DNA of 64,000 bases. It comes from Girardinichthys multiradiatus (Eukaryota; Chordata; Actinopteri; Cyprinodontiformes; Goodeidae). The notes below the pieces were generated by a model that saw only the letters and a list, made by a program, of their open reading frames with translations, was not told the origin of the DNA and ran no database searches. The DNA lies in contig NC_061811.1 of assembly GCF_021462225.1 (NCBI RefSeq), positions 21,540,663 to 21,604,662 of the forward strand. The letters run 5' to 3'. The translations under genes and the position numbers were made by a program. Positions 1 through 11,689 of this stretch are shown here, in pieces; position 1 is the first letter of the stretch; every line of letters begins with the position of its first letter.

Positions 1-195
1 CCATGAAGGTCCCAGGCCAGCCAAGAGACATAGTCCCTCCAGCATGTCCTGAGCCATCCCCTGGGCCTCCTCCCGGTGGGACATGTCTGGAACACCTCCT
101 GAGGGAGGCGTCCAGGAGGCATCCGGTATAGATGCCTGAGCCACCTCAACTGGCTCCTCTCGAAGTGGAGGAGCAGCGGCTCGGGCTCGGAGTAA
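1..195 (-). mobile_element. RTE-like LINE, C-terminal ORF fragment
   Basis: Read on the minus strand this stretch encodes a broken version of the C-terminal end of a fish non-LTR retrotransposon polyprotein, with the recognisable pieces RSQLRWLRHLYRMPPGRLP, EVFQTCPTGRRPRG and CWRDYVSWLAW in one frame. The family usually continues with GRPRTRWRDY; here that is changed to GWLRTCWRDY. The piece runs off the left edge of the window and is cut on its right by the solo LTR at 206. RTE/Rex3-like clade assignment is from memory of the motif set and is less certain than its LINE nature. Confidence 0.7.
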
Positions 196-205
196 ACCAA
201 CAAAT

Positions 206-707
206 TGTTATGATTTGGGGTTGTTTGGTTTTTGGTTTCGGGTTTTTTTCTTATGTTTTTCACAGTTAAGGTTTTTAATCATGCTTCTGTTTATAATTTT
301 TCTGGTCATGTTTTAGTCTTGTTCATGTTTTTGTCAAGTTTGGCTTTGTTTATATATTAGAGTCTCAGTTTTTGCCACAGCCACGTTTTTGTTCTGTCTG
401 TCAATTAAGTTTATTCGGTTCACCTGCTCCAAGTTGATCTGTCTCCTTGCTCCACCTGGTTTTCACTCCATATATACACACCTGTTCTGTCATTCATTGC
501 GGAAACATTTTTCTCTGATCATGTCTTGTTCTCATATCAAGTCTTGTTTTTTGCTCATGCCTTGCCATGCCTGTCCCGCCTGCCCGTTTGTTGTTTTGTT
601 CCTGCCTCCTGCTGTGAGTGAGTTTTTTTGTTATTAAACCTTTGCACTTACCATCACGCTGCCTGCTCGTCTGCATTGTGGGGTCCTATATCTCGCAAGC
701 CATAACA
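206..707 (+). mobile_element. Solo LTR of a Ty3/gypsy-like retrotransposon
   Basis: The 502-bp block starts tgttatg and ends cataaca, a perfect 7-bp inverted pair with the TG...CA ends of an LTR. It is flanked by near-identical 5-mers, caaat (201-205) and cagat (708-712), as expected for a target-site duplication with one later change. Inside are a TATA-like tatatacaca at 471 and an attaaa polyadenylation signal at 633, in the right order for a promoter and terminator on the plus strand. No internal gag-pol follows, so this is a solo LTR left by recombination between two LTRs. The gypsy assignment rests on resemblance to teleost gypsy LTRs and is an inference. Confidence 0.75.
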
Positions 708-1009
708 CAGATGTCGCATTCCTTTTTGTCATGTTAATGGCAGGCATTGACTTTGAACTGGTAACATGATTAATTATTATAAAATAAAGAGTTTTGCTTT
801 ATTTTCACTAATACTTTGTGAAGAGATGGATTGAGGAAGAAATACAAGCAGAGTGGCACTCAGGGTGTCATTTGAATTAATATTTTATGTTGTAAATAAA
901 AACATATTAATGTACAATAATGTCCATCTTTCCCACTGTCGGTCCAGCTATCCATCCATCCATCTATCCATACATCAATCCTTGCATACACTCAGTCAAA
1001 GGGTAATTT
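708..1009. other. AT-rich intergenic stretch with ATCC repeat
   Basis: No gene or recognisable transposon. A degenerate (ATCC)n simple repeat lies at about 948-980. Confidence 0.6.
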
Positions 1010-1229
1010 AGAGAGACATGTCTCTGACAACCCAGGGTCCAGACCAGGAAGCAGGGTCGTAGTTTAATACTCCTCTCTGCAGCTTCTGTACTGCTACACA
1101 CCCATTACCCTATTAAGACAGTGTCTTGCCCACGGCCAAAATTAAATAGATTAAAAAATAATGTAAAAGGAGGAAATCAGGAAAATCTCATAAAAATAAA
1201 CAACTCAGACTAAAAAAAAAATAAAACAA

Positions 1230-4040
1230 TTAAATGTGGCTTACTGAACATAAGATATCTCTCTTCAAAGACATTTCTAGTTAGTGACCTGATTTGTGAC
1301 AATCAGATTGATTTATTTTGCCTCACAGAAACCTGGCTGCAGCAAGAGGATTATGTTACTATAAATGAGTCAACTCATACTAATTATTTAAATTTTCACA
1401 TTCCTCGAAATACTGGGTGAGGAGGAGTAGCAGCCATCTTTCAGTCCGATTTATTGATTAATCCCAGACCAATCAATAGCTACAACTCTTTTGAATATTT
1501 AATCCTTAGTTTTCCTCATCCAAATTGCAAAGCACTAAAACCACTTCTGTTTGTTGTTTTTTACCGTCCACCAGGCCCTTACTCTCAATTTGTAGATCAG
1601 TTTTCAGACCTTTTATCTGATTTAGTGTTAAATACAGATAAGATCATTATAGTGACTCAATTGGCTTTGCACAAAACATTAACAAACCTACTCACCCGTG
1701 TCTTCATTCTCTGGACCTTGTGCTGACATATGGCATTGAGTGTAAAGACATAATATTTTCTCATAACCATGTCCTGTCTGACCATTTCTTAATAACCTTT
1801 GAGTTTAATTTAACCGAGTACTCCACACCTGAAAGAAAATTTCATTATAGTAGATCATTATCAGACAATGCTGTAACAACCTTTAAAGAATATGTTCCAC
1901 TTTTAATTTCCTCATTATCACAGAAAAGCACACTAGAGGGCAATAATTTTGTTTCTGACCCTTCACAAATTGATTCTCTTGTTCATAGTGTTACTTTATC
2001 ATTGTGTGGTGCATTAGACAATGCAGCCCCCTTGAAAAAAAAGGTAATTATTCATAGGAGGCTGGCTCCTTGGTTTAATTTAGATCTGCGTACTTTAAAG
2101 CACAATGTTAGAAAATTGGAGAGAAAATGGCGCTCTACACACCTAGAGGATTCCTACTTAATCTGGAAAAATAGCCTACTGTTGTATAAAAAGACACTTT
2201 GCCAAGCCAGAACAGCTTATTTCTCATCATTAATAGAAGAGAACAAGAATAATCCTAGGTTTCTCTTTAGTACAGTTGCTAAACTTCCACAGAGTCATAG
2301 CTCTGTTGAGCCATCCATTCCCTTAGCTCTCAGCAGTCATGACGTTATGGGATTCTTCCCAAATAAAATTTATTCTATTAAAAAGAAAATCTTTGACATA
2401 CTCCCGAAGATGATTACTTCATCCTCAGACAGTGAGACAACATTGGAAATAACTGCAGAACCTGATTTGTGTTTGGACTGTATTGATCCTGTGGAGCTTC
2501 CTGAGTTATTAGAAATATTAGCTTCATCTAAACCTTCAACTTGCATGTTAGACCCAATCCCAATCAAATTATTTAAGGAAGTGTTCCCTCTGATTACCAG
2601 CCCCATTTTAGATATGATTAATCTATCCTTAGTAAAGGGATATGTACCACAGGCTTTTAAGGTAGCTGTAATTAAACCTTTACTTAAGAAACCTTCGCTT
2701 GATCGAGATGACTTGAAAAATGACAGACCTATATCCAATTTTCCATTCTTATCTAAAATTCTTGAGAAAATAGTTGCTAATCAAATGTGTGAGCATTTAC
2801 ACAGCAATGACCTGTTTGAAGAGTTTCAGTCAGGTTTCAGAGCTCATCATAGCACTGAAACAGCTTTGCTGAAAGTCACTAATGATATTCTGATGGCCTC
2901 AGATAATGGACTTGTGTCTGTTCTGGTTCTGTTAGATCTCAGTGCTGCATTTGATGCAGTCGATCATAATATTCTCTTAGAAAGGCTGGAATAAGTTGTA
3001 GGGATCAGGGAAAAAGCGCTAGGCTGGTTTAAATCTTATTTGTCTGACAGATTCCAGTTTTTTCATGTAAATGATAAATCATCTTTAATATCCAGGGTTA
3101 ATTGTGGAGAACCACATGGTTCAGTACTTGGGCCAATTCTCTTTACTATATATATGCTTCCAATAGGTCAAATTATCAGGCAGCATAGGATACATTTTTC
3201 ACTGTTACGCTGATGATACTCAGCTTTACTTATCCATAAATCCTGATAAGCCCAACCAGTTAGATAGACTACAAGCATGTCTTGAAGATATAAAAACTTG
3301 GATGACTTTACATTTTTTGCTTCTAAATTCAGACAAGACTGAAGTTGTTGTCTTTGGACTGGAGTCTTTAAAAAAGAAACTGCTTAGTCAATCACTTAAC
3401 CTGGATGGCATTAAATTGACCTCCGGTAATAAAGTAAAAATCTTGGTGTTACTTTTGACCAGGACATGTCATTTAAATCCCATATTAAACAGGTTTCTAG
3501 AATTCCCTTCTTTCATCTCTGGAACATTGCCAAAATTAGAAATATCCTATTCAGGAGTGACGCTGAAAAACTAGTCCATGCATTTGTTACTTCAAGGCTG
3601 GACTATTGTAATTCGTTACTATCAGGATGTCCACAAAATGTAGTTAAAAGCCTTCAGCTGATTCAAAATGCTGCAGCAAGAGTTCTGATGGAAATTAAAA
3701 AGGTAGATCATATTTCTCCTATTTTAGCTTCCCTTCATTGGCTCCTTGTTAAATCCAGAAAATAATTCTCCTCCTCACATATAAAGCCCTTAATGATTTA
3801 GCTCCATTATACATCAGAGATCTGATTGTTCCATATGTTCCTAACAGAGCACTTCGTTCTCAGACTGCAGGTTTACTGGTGGTTCCTAGAGTCTCTAGAA
3901 GTAGAATGGGAGGCAGATCCTTTAGTTATCAGGCTCCTCTCCTGTGGAACCAGCTCCCAGTTTTAGTCTGTGAGGCAGACACCCTGTCTACGTTTTAGGC
4001 TAGGCTTAAAACTTTCCTTTTTGATAAAGCTTATAGTTAG
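1230..4040 (+). pseudogene. LINE endonuclease / reverse transcriptase, broken
   Basis: Remnant of the single pol ORF of an L2-like LINE. From about 1240 the frame reads an AP-endonuclease start (LISLLTETWLQ-type region around 1320-1345), but the central endonuclease part with its GDFN-type motif is missing around 1655, where the text jumps to the segment before LVLTYG. The [10 protein letters not shown] motif at about 1777 remains. An open stretch at 1720-2994 carries RT motifs [34 protein letters not shown] and [16 protein letters not shown], then stops. The catalytic YADD box is still legible at 3204 (CYADDTQLYLS) but out of frame with the rest, and GVPQGSVLGP has become GEPHGSVLGP. The C-terminal end TFKARLKTFLFDKAYS-like is at about 3985-4040. 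Several stops and frameshifts make it non-functional. Confidence 0.85.
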
Positions 4041-4377
4041 AGTGGCTTAGGTTATCCTCAGCTATCTTCCTTATTTTTTACCTCCATCTTCTTCCCTCCC
4101 TGTTGGATGGAGTAAGGAGGAGTCAGGTTTAGCCTAAACCGGCTCAGTTATGGTTGAGGTGCAAACACACCCTCCATTTCTGCTACCTGTATGACCCCCT
4201 CTCTTTTCCAATGGTTATAATCAATCTGACTGAGAGAGGTATCCCATCGTTGTGGTTTTTAGTATAACAATGGCCATCAGTGGGCTCTAGATGGACAAAC
4301 TGTCTACTTTTAAGGCTAGGCTTAAAACTTTCCTTTTAAATAAAGCCTATAGTTAGAGTGGCTTAGGTTATCCTGAG

Positions 4378-5262
4378 CTATCTCTGTAGTTATGCTGCTA
4401 TAGGCTTAGGCTGCTGGAGGACATAATGACCACTTTCACCCTCTTCGTTACATTCTGACACTACTCTCCAATTTTGCATTATTTGCTGTTATTTCAGTTT
4501 TTTACTTCATGTTCTCTGTCTTTTCACTTCCTAGAAGCTACACCTGGCCTGACTCTGTGTCTACTTGTGACTCCTTTCTGGAGAGGGGCATCATGCAAGC
4601 TTCTGCTGGCAACAACTTAATGCTCACCCTTCTCCTGTGGAATCAGCTCCCGGTTTTGGTCCGTGAGGCAGACACCCTGTCCACTTTTAAGGCTAGGCTT
4701 AAAACTTTCCTTTTTTATAAAGCTTATAGTTAGAGTGGCATAGGCTATCTTCCTTATTTTTAACCTCCGCCTTCCTTCATCCCTGTTGGATGGAGTAAGG
4801 GGGAGTCAGGTTTAGCCTAAACCGGCTCAGTTATGGTTGAGGTGCAAACACACCCTCCATTTCTGCTACCTGTATAACCCCTTCTCTTTTCCAATGGTTC
4901 TAATCAGTTTGACAGTGGGAGGTATTCACCATTCTGGACCCTTTGTGGGGTGCCTTGAGACAACATTGTTGTAAATAAGTGCTATATAAATAAATAAACT
5001 GAAACTGAAACTATCTCTGTAGTTACGCTGCTATAGGCTTAGGCTGCTGGAGGACATAATGATCACTTATACCCTCTTCGCTACATTCTCACACTACTCT
5101 CCAATTTTGCATTATTTACTGTTATTTCAGTTTTTAACTTTATGTTCTCTCTATTTTCTCTTCCTAGAAGCTACACCTGGCCTGACTCTGTCTACTTGTG
5201 ACACCTTTCTGGACAGGGGCCTTGTCCAAGCTTCTGCTAGCAACAACTTAATGCTCACCTTC
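4378..5262 (+). repeat. Internal duplication in LINE copy A (A-B-A'-B')
   Basis: The block 4378-4630 (B) is repeated at 5011-5262 (B') with a constant offset of 633 bp: tctctgtag at 4381 and 5014, agaagctacacctggcc at 4533 and 5166. Between them lies a second copy (A') of the ORF2 C-terminus and first UTR segment (4631-5010); the first copy ends with its stop at 4040 and A' ends at 4733. A' closes with gaaactgaaact at about 4998-5010, which looks like a LINE 3' terminus. A third short piece of the ORF2 end sits at about 4298-4351. Confidence 0.8.
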
Positions 5263-5902
5263 TACAGATGATCCACGTGGCCCTGTCTTTCAGTGTTTAA
5301 CCCTTTCTCTTTCCTAGATATAGCAATTGACTGAGCTTTTACTGTAACTAATTATATGTGCTCTCTTTCAGACTCTATCCTTGAAAACTGGCTCAAAGAT
5401 TTTCTGTTCTTTCTTTCTAGATGAAACGACTCAAGGAGCTACATCTACTAACATAGAAAGTACTCCTGGATCAGTGCTTCTGTGTTCTCTTTGTGTCTCT
5501 GCTCTGTTTTCTCAAACCCCCAGTCGGTCGTGGCATATGGCCGCAAACACTAAGCCTGGTTCTGCTGGAGGTTTCTTCCTGTTAAAAGGGAGTTTTTCCT
5601 CTCCAATGTCGCTACATGCATCCTGAGTATGAGGGATTGCTGCAATGTCAACTTCAGGGACTGTCCACTGTCTATATGCTCATCTGGGAGGACGGAATGC
5701 TGCAAGTCTCTTACTCGATGCAATCTGCTGGGTTTCCTTAGATAGAAAAACTTTTTATCCAATTTGAATAAATAACTCAATCTGACTGCACTGTTCAATT
5801 GTTAGGATTAATTGGAATGTATGTACCTGACTTTGTGCCTTGAGACGACATGTGTTGTGAATTGGTGCTATATAAATAAATTGAATTTAATTTAATTGAA
5901 TG

Positions 5903-6062
5903 TCATGTTTTGGACTGTGGGTGAAAGCCAGAGTACCCATAGAGAGCCCATGCATGTACAGGCAGAACATGCAAGCTCTATACAGAAAGAACCCAGGCCA
6001 GGTTTCAAACCCAGGACCTTCTTGTTGCAAGGCAATGGGGCTACCCCACCTTGCAGCCATTG
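5903..6062 (-). mobile_element. Fragment of a tRNA-headed fish SINE
   Basis: On the minus strand this reads from a B-box-like ggtttgaaacctgg region through a body with gcatgttctgcctgt and a final cacagtccaaaacatgac. It matches the central part of the longer copy at 47605-47975. The element abuts the LINE tail on its left. Confidence 0.6.
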
Positions 6063-6314
6063 AACAATAACCATGTTTCTGCTACAATTGTCATATGTCA
6101 GTGGTTTAAAGAATTAAATGCACACACTAAAGAGGCAGATTTATATGCAAATAAAAGTAAAATAATTATCAGAAAGTCCAACTCCTACAATAAGGCAGAA
6201 ATAGATGGCACAACCAAAAATAATAAAAAGAAAAGTTGAGAAAACACCAGCTGGCAATAGCAGAATTTGACAAGGAGACTTCAAGCACTGGGAAAAGTGA
6301 TTGCTTACCCATTG
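6063..6314. other. Short AT-rich spacer
   Basis: No gene or repeat recognised between the SINE fragment and the Tc1 remnant. Confidence 0.4.
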
Positions 6315-7155
6315 TGCATTTTCACATTTTGTCATGTTACAACCTCAAACTCTAATGTGCTTTAATGAGATTTAAAGTGATGGACCAACACAAAGTAGTG
6401 CATAATTGTAAAGTTGAATGCAAACGATGCATGATTTTTAGCGTCATTAACAAATACAAATCTAAAAATTGTGGCATCTATTTGTGTTCAGCCCTTCTTA
6501 ATTAAAACTGTGTAGAACCACCTTTTGCTGGAATCACAGCTGCAGGTCTCCTGGGGAATGTACCTACAAGCTTTGCATATCTAGAGATTGGTACTTTGCC
6601 CAATTTTTTGTAAAATATTTCAATTTTAAATTGAATAGGAGGCTTATTTGGACAGTAAATTTTAGGCCTTTTTAAAGATTCTCAACATGATATTAGTTCG
6701 GACTTTGACTAGACCATTCTAACACATGAATATCCTAAACCATCTCATTGTAGCATTGGCTGTTTGTTCACAACAATTGTCCTGCTGGAAGATGTACCTC
6801 CACCTCAGTCTCAAGTCTTTTTTATCTTCTCAGGTTTTCTTTAAGGGTTTCCCTTTATGTGACTTAATTCATCTTATCCAGTCTGACCAGCTTCCATGTT
6901 CCTGTTGAAAAAAGCCACTACCATGTTTCACCATAGAGTTGGCTTGTTGATTGGCATGTACATCATTTCAGTTTTAGACTAATCTGATCAGACACCTTGT
7001 TCCACATGTTAGCTGTGGTTTGTGGCAAACTGCTAACAAGACTTCTTATGGATTTTTTTTTGGTAGTAGCTTTTTTTAGCCTCTATTTCACAAAGGCTAG
7101 ATTTGTGGACTGTACGCAACAGTGGAGCTCCTGTAATGGCTGAAAGGAAAGGGTC
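6315..7155 (-). mobile_element. Tc1-type transposon remnant
   Basis: The left end contains the terminal text of a common teleost Tc1 family (tttgtcatgttacaacc, then gatggaccaacacaaagta). On the minus strand the transposase C-terminus is legible at about 6510-6550 (AAVIPAKGGST-like). Further right comes the region around caccttgttccacatgtt (about 6996) and aaggctagatttgtgga (about 7094), which encode the mid-transposase. The frame is broken by many stops and deletions, and the N-terminal part and far terminus are lost. Confidence 0.75.
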
Positions 7156-7740
7156 AAAAAACAGTGTCAAAAAAGCGTGAGCAACAAGCATTTTCGATAT
7201 CATCAGTTTGCTGATGATGCAACCAAACAGTTTTAGCCATGCAAAAAACCTTCCTCTTTTTCTATAAACTCCATTAATTCCAACAGTGCTGCTGCCAACT
7301 GCTCTGGCATAGATATTACAATAAAAAATATCAGTTTAACAATTTCCAATTTCTAATGAGGGTAAAAGACGTCAAGTCATGTAAGTCACTTAATGTAATC
7401 GTAATTCCACAATTGTCCACAGGAATACAAGAACACTGATCAAGGATTAAATCAGAATAAAAAAAAACTAAAAAAAAACCATTTAACTAGATGAAAAAAA
7501 TGTATTTTCTATTTTTGAATTTGGTTTATCTATCATTTTTTTCATAAAGCTCAGATTCCATTGTGATAGACTACTGATGACAAACTATCCAACAATATCA
7601 CAGAAAATCAACAGGTAAAATGCAACCAAACAAAAACCTCAAAATTCTTCAAAAACCTTTGGTTGGGTTGAACAGTATAATAAAATAGGGGGTAGTTAAA
7701 AATTTTGCACAGTACTCTAAGTGGCTTTTTACATCTAAAT
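7156..7740. other. AT-rich spacer with a possible Tc1-type end
   Basis: Mostly poly-A/T-rich sequence. The end at about 7690-7725 (aaaattttgcacagtac) resembles the terminus of a different Tc1 family with ends of the type gtactgtgcaaaag. A similar end is seen at about 22597. No gene seen. Confidence 0.4.
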
Positions 7741-9755
7741 AGAGTTAGATATTCTATGTTTATATCTTGTAAGAATAATTAGGCTCCACTGTTGTTCTCC
7801 ATCTGTATGTTGGAGGCAGACAGGGAAACGTTTCTCATGGGTGCCTTTGAGGCTGGCGTTTGGTAAACACGAGTACTCTGTTCTAAATTAAAGAGAATTT
7901 TCAAACAGTTCCTTTGGTTCAGAGGAGTCTGGAGGTCGACAGTGTCATGGTGAAAACAAGCCCGCCCACGCCGCATCCTGTGTGCTTCTGCAACCTTTTT
8001 AGTTATTATCCTCCTCGCCTGAATCTGAATACATAATAGTTTTTCACACCCTGATGAGGAGACAGAGGGACATGTGCGTGGCCTTTATAAATGGCTAAAG
8101 CCTGCCATTAGTCTTACTAAATGTAACCACTTTACGAAGATGTCTGAATTTAATTCGCAGTTATAATTGGCTACATCATTAAGTGACATTTGGCAGGTTG
8201 AATTGTCAGAGAAAAGATACATTTGTCCATTTACTGCAATTACCACTGTTGTCCTAAAGTGTCCTGAATTGTGTTTGTTTGTACCAACTGAATCACACTA
8301 AAGAGTTCAGCTGCCTTTAGAATGCTGGCAGCACATCTATGAGTCTGATTCAACACTACATGCTAACTATCTGGATAAAGCAGGCTCAACTCCTGCAGTG
8401 CAATGATTAATATGAGCGTTGGTCGTGCACAGCTCAGTGGACCTGAACTAAAAGCCTGACATTTTTCAAGTTCACCACCCAGAGCATAGCCACTTATCAA
8501 ATGTTTATCCCCCTGTACCTGTAAACATGTACCGTACAGCTGACCACCCACCAAATTCTTATTGCAGCTGTCAATAGAAAAATCTTCAACACTTTCTCTG
8601 CAGAATCATCTGTTTTCTACAGTTTTCCCTCTTAAGCCCTTATTGCTTTTCCTCAATACGGCGGGTCTGGTGGTTTGATTTATTGAACCAAAGGGAAAAA
8701 TGTCATGTGGTGGGAATGCTAAAGGAAGCAGGGGTTTTGCCTTGATGTTGCAAAAATGCACAGGAACCACTTCTTGGAGTGCAACACCTCCTTTCTAAAT
8801 CACCTATGCTTCATGATGTGCATGCACAATTTGCAAAATATAAAACATAACTGCAAGGATGTAAAAGAGGAGGACTTTTTTTTGCTTGTTTTCTTGGGCC
8901 AATTCTGGAACACTGAGACCTGCGGAAATACGAGTAACAGGCCTGAGGTACGACCATGCCAGCTGAAAGAGTCTGCCGGCTGCAGAGATTCAGCTGCTGA
9001 TTTATGAGGTTTGCTGCTCGCCATGAAAAGCAGCGCCCGAAGGGGGGCGGAGGGTGTTTGTAAGAACTTATCTCTGTGTAATTTATTACACCACCACTCC
9101 CCCACCAATTCTTTTTTTTTTATGGACTGACCTGTGAGCTGGATATCAAATTCAGGGCCCGGACAAAGTGGAAATTGGGGTGTAGAAGTGGAGATGTGGA
9201 AAATGGATAGACATCAGTTGTTTTTTAAATATGGGTGATATGGCTCCCTACTCAGAGAGACGTGGCCTGTTGGGCACCACAAGGCAAAAAATATAAAACA
9301 AATAATGCTTATTTGCATGTTTAGTTTTTTAAATAAAAAAAAAAACTACAAACAGACAATAGTGCTGTACACTATGGATGACAGTATTACTGTGTGATAA
9401 ATAGTGAACCACTTAGTGCAAAATCAATGGCCTTTTTCTGTATTTTCCAATGGAGTCTGTACTACATTTGTTCATCTCTACTTCAAAATCCTAAAATCCT
9501 GGTCAGACCTTAACTGAGTATTTCTACACTAAATATAGATTCCTAAAAACAGAGTTCAAAATGTATGAACCCTTTATTCTATTTGTAAAAATACAAAAAC
9601 AGCATTTTCAATGCTTTTGTTATAAGAGAGACTTATATGTGAGAGTGTGAAAAGCACAAATAGTGTGCTAATCCTTGACAGAATTGTCCTGTAGCCTATT
9701 GTTACAGATGCCTTAAAACACACTTTGTTACCTAGTTTCTAGCTAACCAAGTCAG
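7741..9755. other. Repeat-poor intergenic DNA, no gene
   Basis: Open frames here are short and on both strands without protein features. The stretch 7980-8260 is repeat-free and rich in homeodomain-like cores (aattataattggc-type, ttaattcgcag), and could be regulatory, but nothing in the sequence alone proves this. Poly-T runs occur at about 8876 and 9111. Confidence 0.4.
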
Positions 9756-9759
9756 TGGA

Positions 9760-10600
9760 AGCTGAGGTGCATAGTGTGCCAATGCCACCAGCTTTCTGCA
9801 GAGTCAAAGGCTACAGAACACTAAACATCATGTGGCCTTCCCATTAGCTCAAGAACACTGTGTGGAGGCCTTCATGGTATGAGTTTCCATTGCTGAGCAT
9901 CTGCATGCATAGCCTAATGCAATGCCACCACTGGACTGCCAGTGTAGACCTGTTCTCTGGATTAACAAGTCATACGTTTCTGTTTGGCAATCTAACGGAT
10001 GAGTTTGGGTTTGAAAGTTGCCAAGAGACTGGTATTGTCTCACGGCAATGTGTCAAGTGTGACGTTTGGTGCAGTGGAGATTAGAGTGTGGGACGGTCTT
10101 CGAGGAGTTGGGCTCGGCACTTTAGATCCAGTAAAGGAACTCTTAATGTTGCAACATATCAAGACATTTGGACAATTGCATGCTCCCAACGTTGTGGGAT
10201 CAGTTTGAGGATGGCCCTTTCCTGTTCCAAAATGACTATGCACCAGTGCTCAAAGCAAGGTCCACAAAGACAGAGATGGGCAATTTTGTTGTGGAAGAAC
10301 TTGACTACCCAGAGTCCTGACTTCAACCCAAAAGATTACCTTTGTGCTAAATTAATTGGAGGACTGCGAGCCTGGCATTCCTGTCCAACATTGATGTCTC
10401 TCAAATATCTCACAAATCGCCTCTGGATGAATGTTCAAATATTCCCATAGATGCACTCCTATGCCTTGTGGAAATCCTTTTCAGAAGAATTGAAGCTGTA
10501 ATAGCTGCAAAGGGTTGGCTGACATCACATTGATGAAGAATGGCATGTCATTAAAGTAAATGCCTGTGACCCAACACTGGCACTACACTTGCATATCTAA
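9760..10600 (+). mobile_element. Tc1-type transposon remnant (second family)
   Basis: Plus-strand remnant of a Tc1 transposase gene. Legible pieces in order are the region around tgtgtggaggccttcatgg (9859), the catalytic-domain text near gttctctggattaacaag, tctgtttggcaatctaacgg (9978), gttgggctcggcac (10108), and ccctttcctgttccaaaatg (10216) coding FLFQND. After it come AQSPDLNP-like text as TQSPDFNP at about 10312 and a C-terminal AVIAAKG at about 10498-10518. Several indels break the frame. Terminal inverted repeats are not intact. Confidence 0.8.
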
Positions 10601-10639
10601 TCTATATGTGTGGAAGCAGGACTGACTGTGTCAGGAACG

Positions 10640-10684
10640 GTGTGTGTGTGTGTGTGTTTGTGTGAGTGTGAGTGTGTGTTTGGT
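10640..10684 (+). repeat. (TG)n microsatellite
   Basis: Imperfect TG dinucleotide run, interrupted by tttg and agtg. Confidence 0.9.
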
Positions 10685-10689
10685 TGAGT

Positions 10690-11320
10690 GTGAGGCAGCA
10701 GAAGGGTTCATGCAAATAATTCATGCAAAGACCAGCATTGATTCCAAGCCTCAGGTTTGTTTTACTCCATGATGGCTGACGAGTGTAAATGAGTGATCAG
10801 CCTCACAGTAATTAAGTTTGTCTTTGTGGTCTGTGTGTGCTTATTACTAGGAATAAAGCAAAAGCCATCAAGAGTGAGTCCTTCTCAGCCTGCAGAGCTC
10901 CAAATGAACCCATCTGACTCATCATTATGTGCATAAATATCTGTTCATCAAAACCAATTTAGCGTGAGAAATAGAACGCCGGCTGTGATCCTCGATTTTG
11001 GGTTTTGCTAGTTAAAAATCAATTTAGCTAACATCACGGATATGTATAATCTCTTATTAATAAGTCCAGATATTGTCTTGTTTCAGTGAATGGCTTCACA
11101 ATTTCCACTGATCATTTGCCCGAGAACCCAAATCATCAAACTTCCATTTAATCTTGGAAAATCATCTGCTATTGTCTGATTAAGTTTATCTGCAGATACC
11201 TGTTTGAAGAGATTAACTGGCATTTAACCATGTTTTATCTGGCCCCAGACGCTGAGTAACAATGAGGCAATTACGAAGCAGTTTCAAGCGTTAATTTGAA
11301 ATATTATGCAGAGAAATGGA
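10690..11320. other. Repeat-free block, candidate conserved non-coding DNA
   Basis: No coding signal and no repeat recognised. The text is balanced, low in simple sequence and contains many homeodomain/POU-like cores (attatgtgcataaat at about 10924, ttaattaat-like cores at about 11056, ggcaattacg at about 11267). This is the kind of composition seen in vertebrate developmental enhancers. It lies about 9 kb upstream of the alk promoter. Function is inference. Confidence 0.3.
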
Positions 11321-11689
11321 ACAGTTCATATAGCATCAAGCAGTGGAGATTAGATATTGAACAGAGTGTCTGCAATGTGGCTTTATTCACTCCATCCACC
11401 ATCATTTTTGATTCCTTGCCTTGTCTCACTATGAATAAAACAGCTTGTTTTTGAATAATGTGGTCAGGATGTGGATGCATAATGAATCTAAAGATACTTT
11501 TTTTCACAGAGTTGCTTCTGACTTTCTTTTTTTTACAATCAGGTCAGGTTAGAATATACAAACCTATCTACAGATTGTTTGCATATTCTAACCATGAAAT
11601 AATTTGATGTTTTCACACAATCAGCTTTAACTGTGCTGTTCCAAAGGGATTCAGTCGGGCTGTTATCAGCAGTCAATATCTTACCTGTC

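Larger units (their letters stand above)
1010..5903 (+). mobile_element. L2/CR1-group LINE, rearranged long copy (copy A)
   Basis: A long non-LTR retrotransposon in plus orientation. It carries a leader (from about 1010; true 5' end unclear), an endonuclease-reverse transcriptase region (about 1230-4040) and a long 3' UTR. It ends in a short AATT-rich tail at about 5878-5901, after the motif gctatataaataaattgaa typical of this teleost family. The 3' part is scrambled: the end of ORF2 plus UTR recurs (ORF2 ends at 4040 and again at 4733), and a UTR block at 4378-4630 recurs 633 bp later at 5011-5262. Other copies lie at 15753-16800, 23022-23290 and 60843-62866, all on the minus strand. Confidence 0.85.

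Noticed and set aside
8800..9108. 102-codon minus-strand and 83-codon plus-strand overlapping frames
   Set aside because: No recognised family, both strands open over the same DNA, no splice or promoter context.
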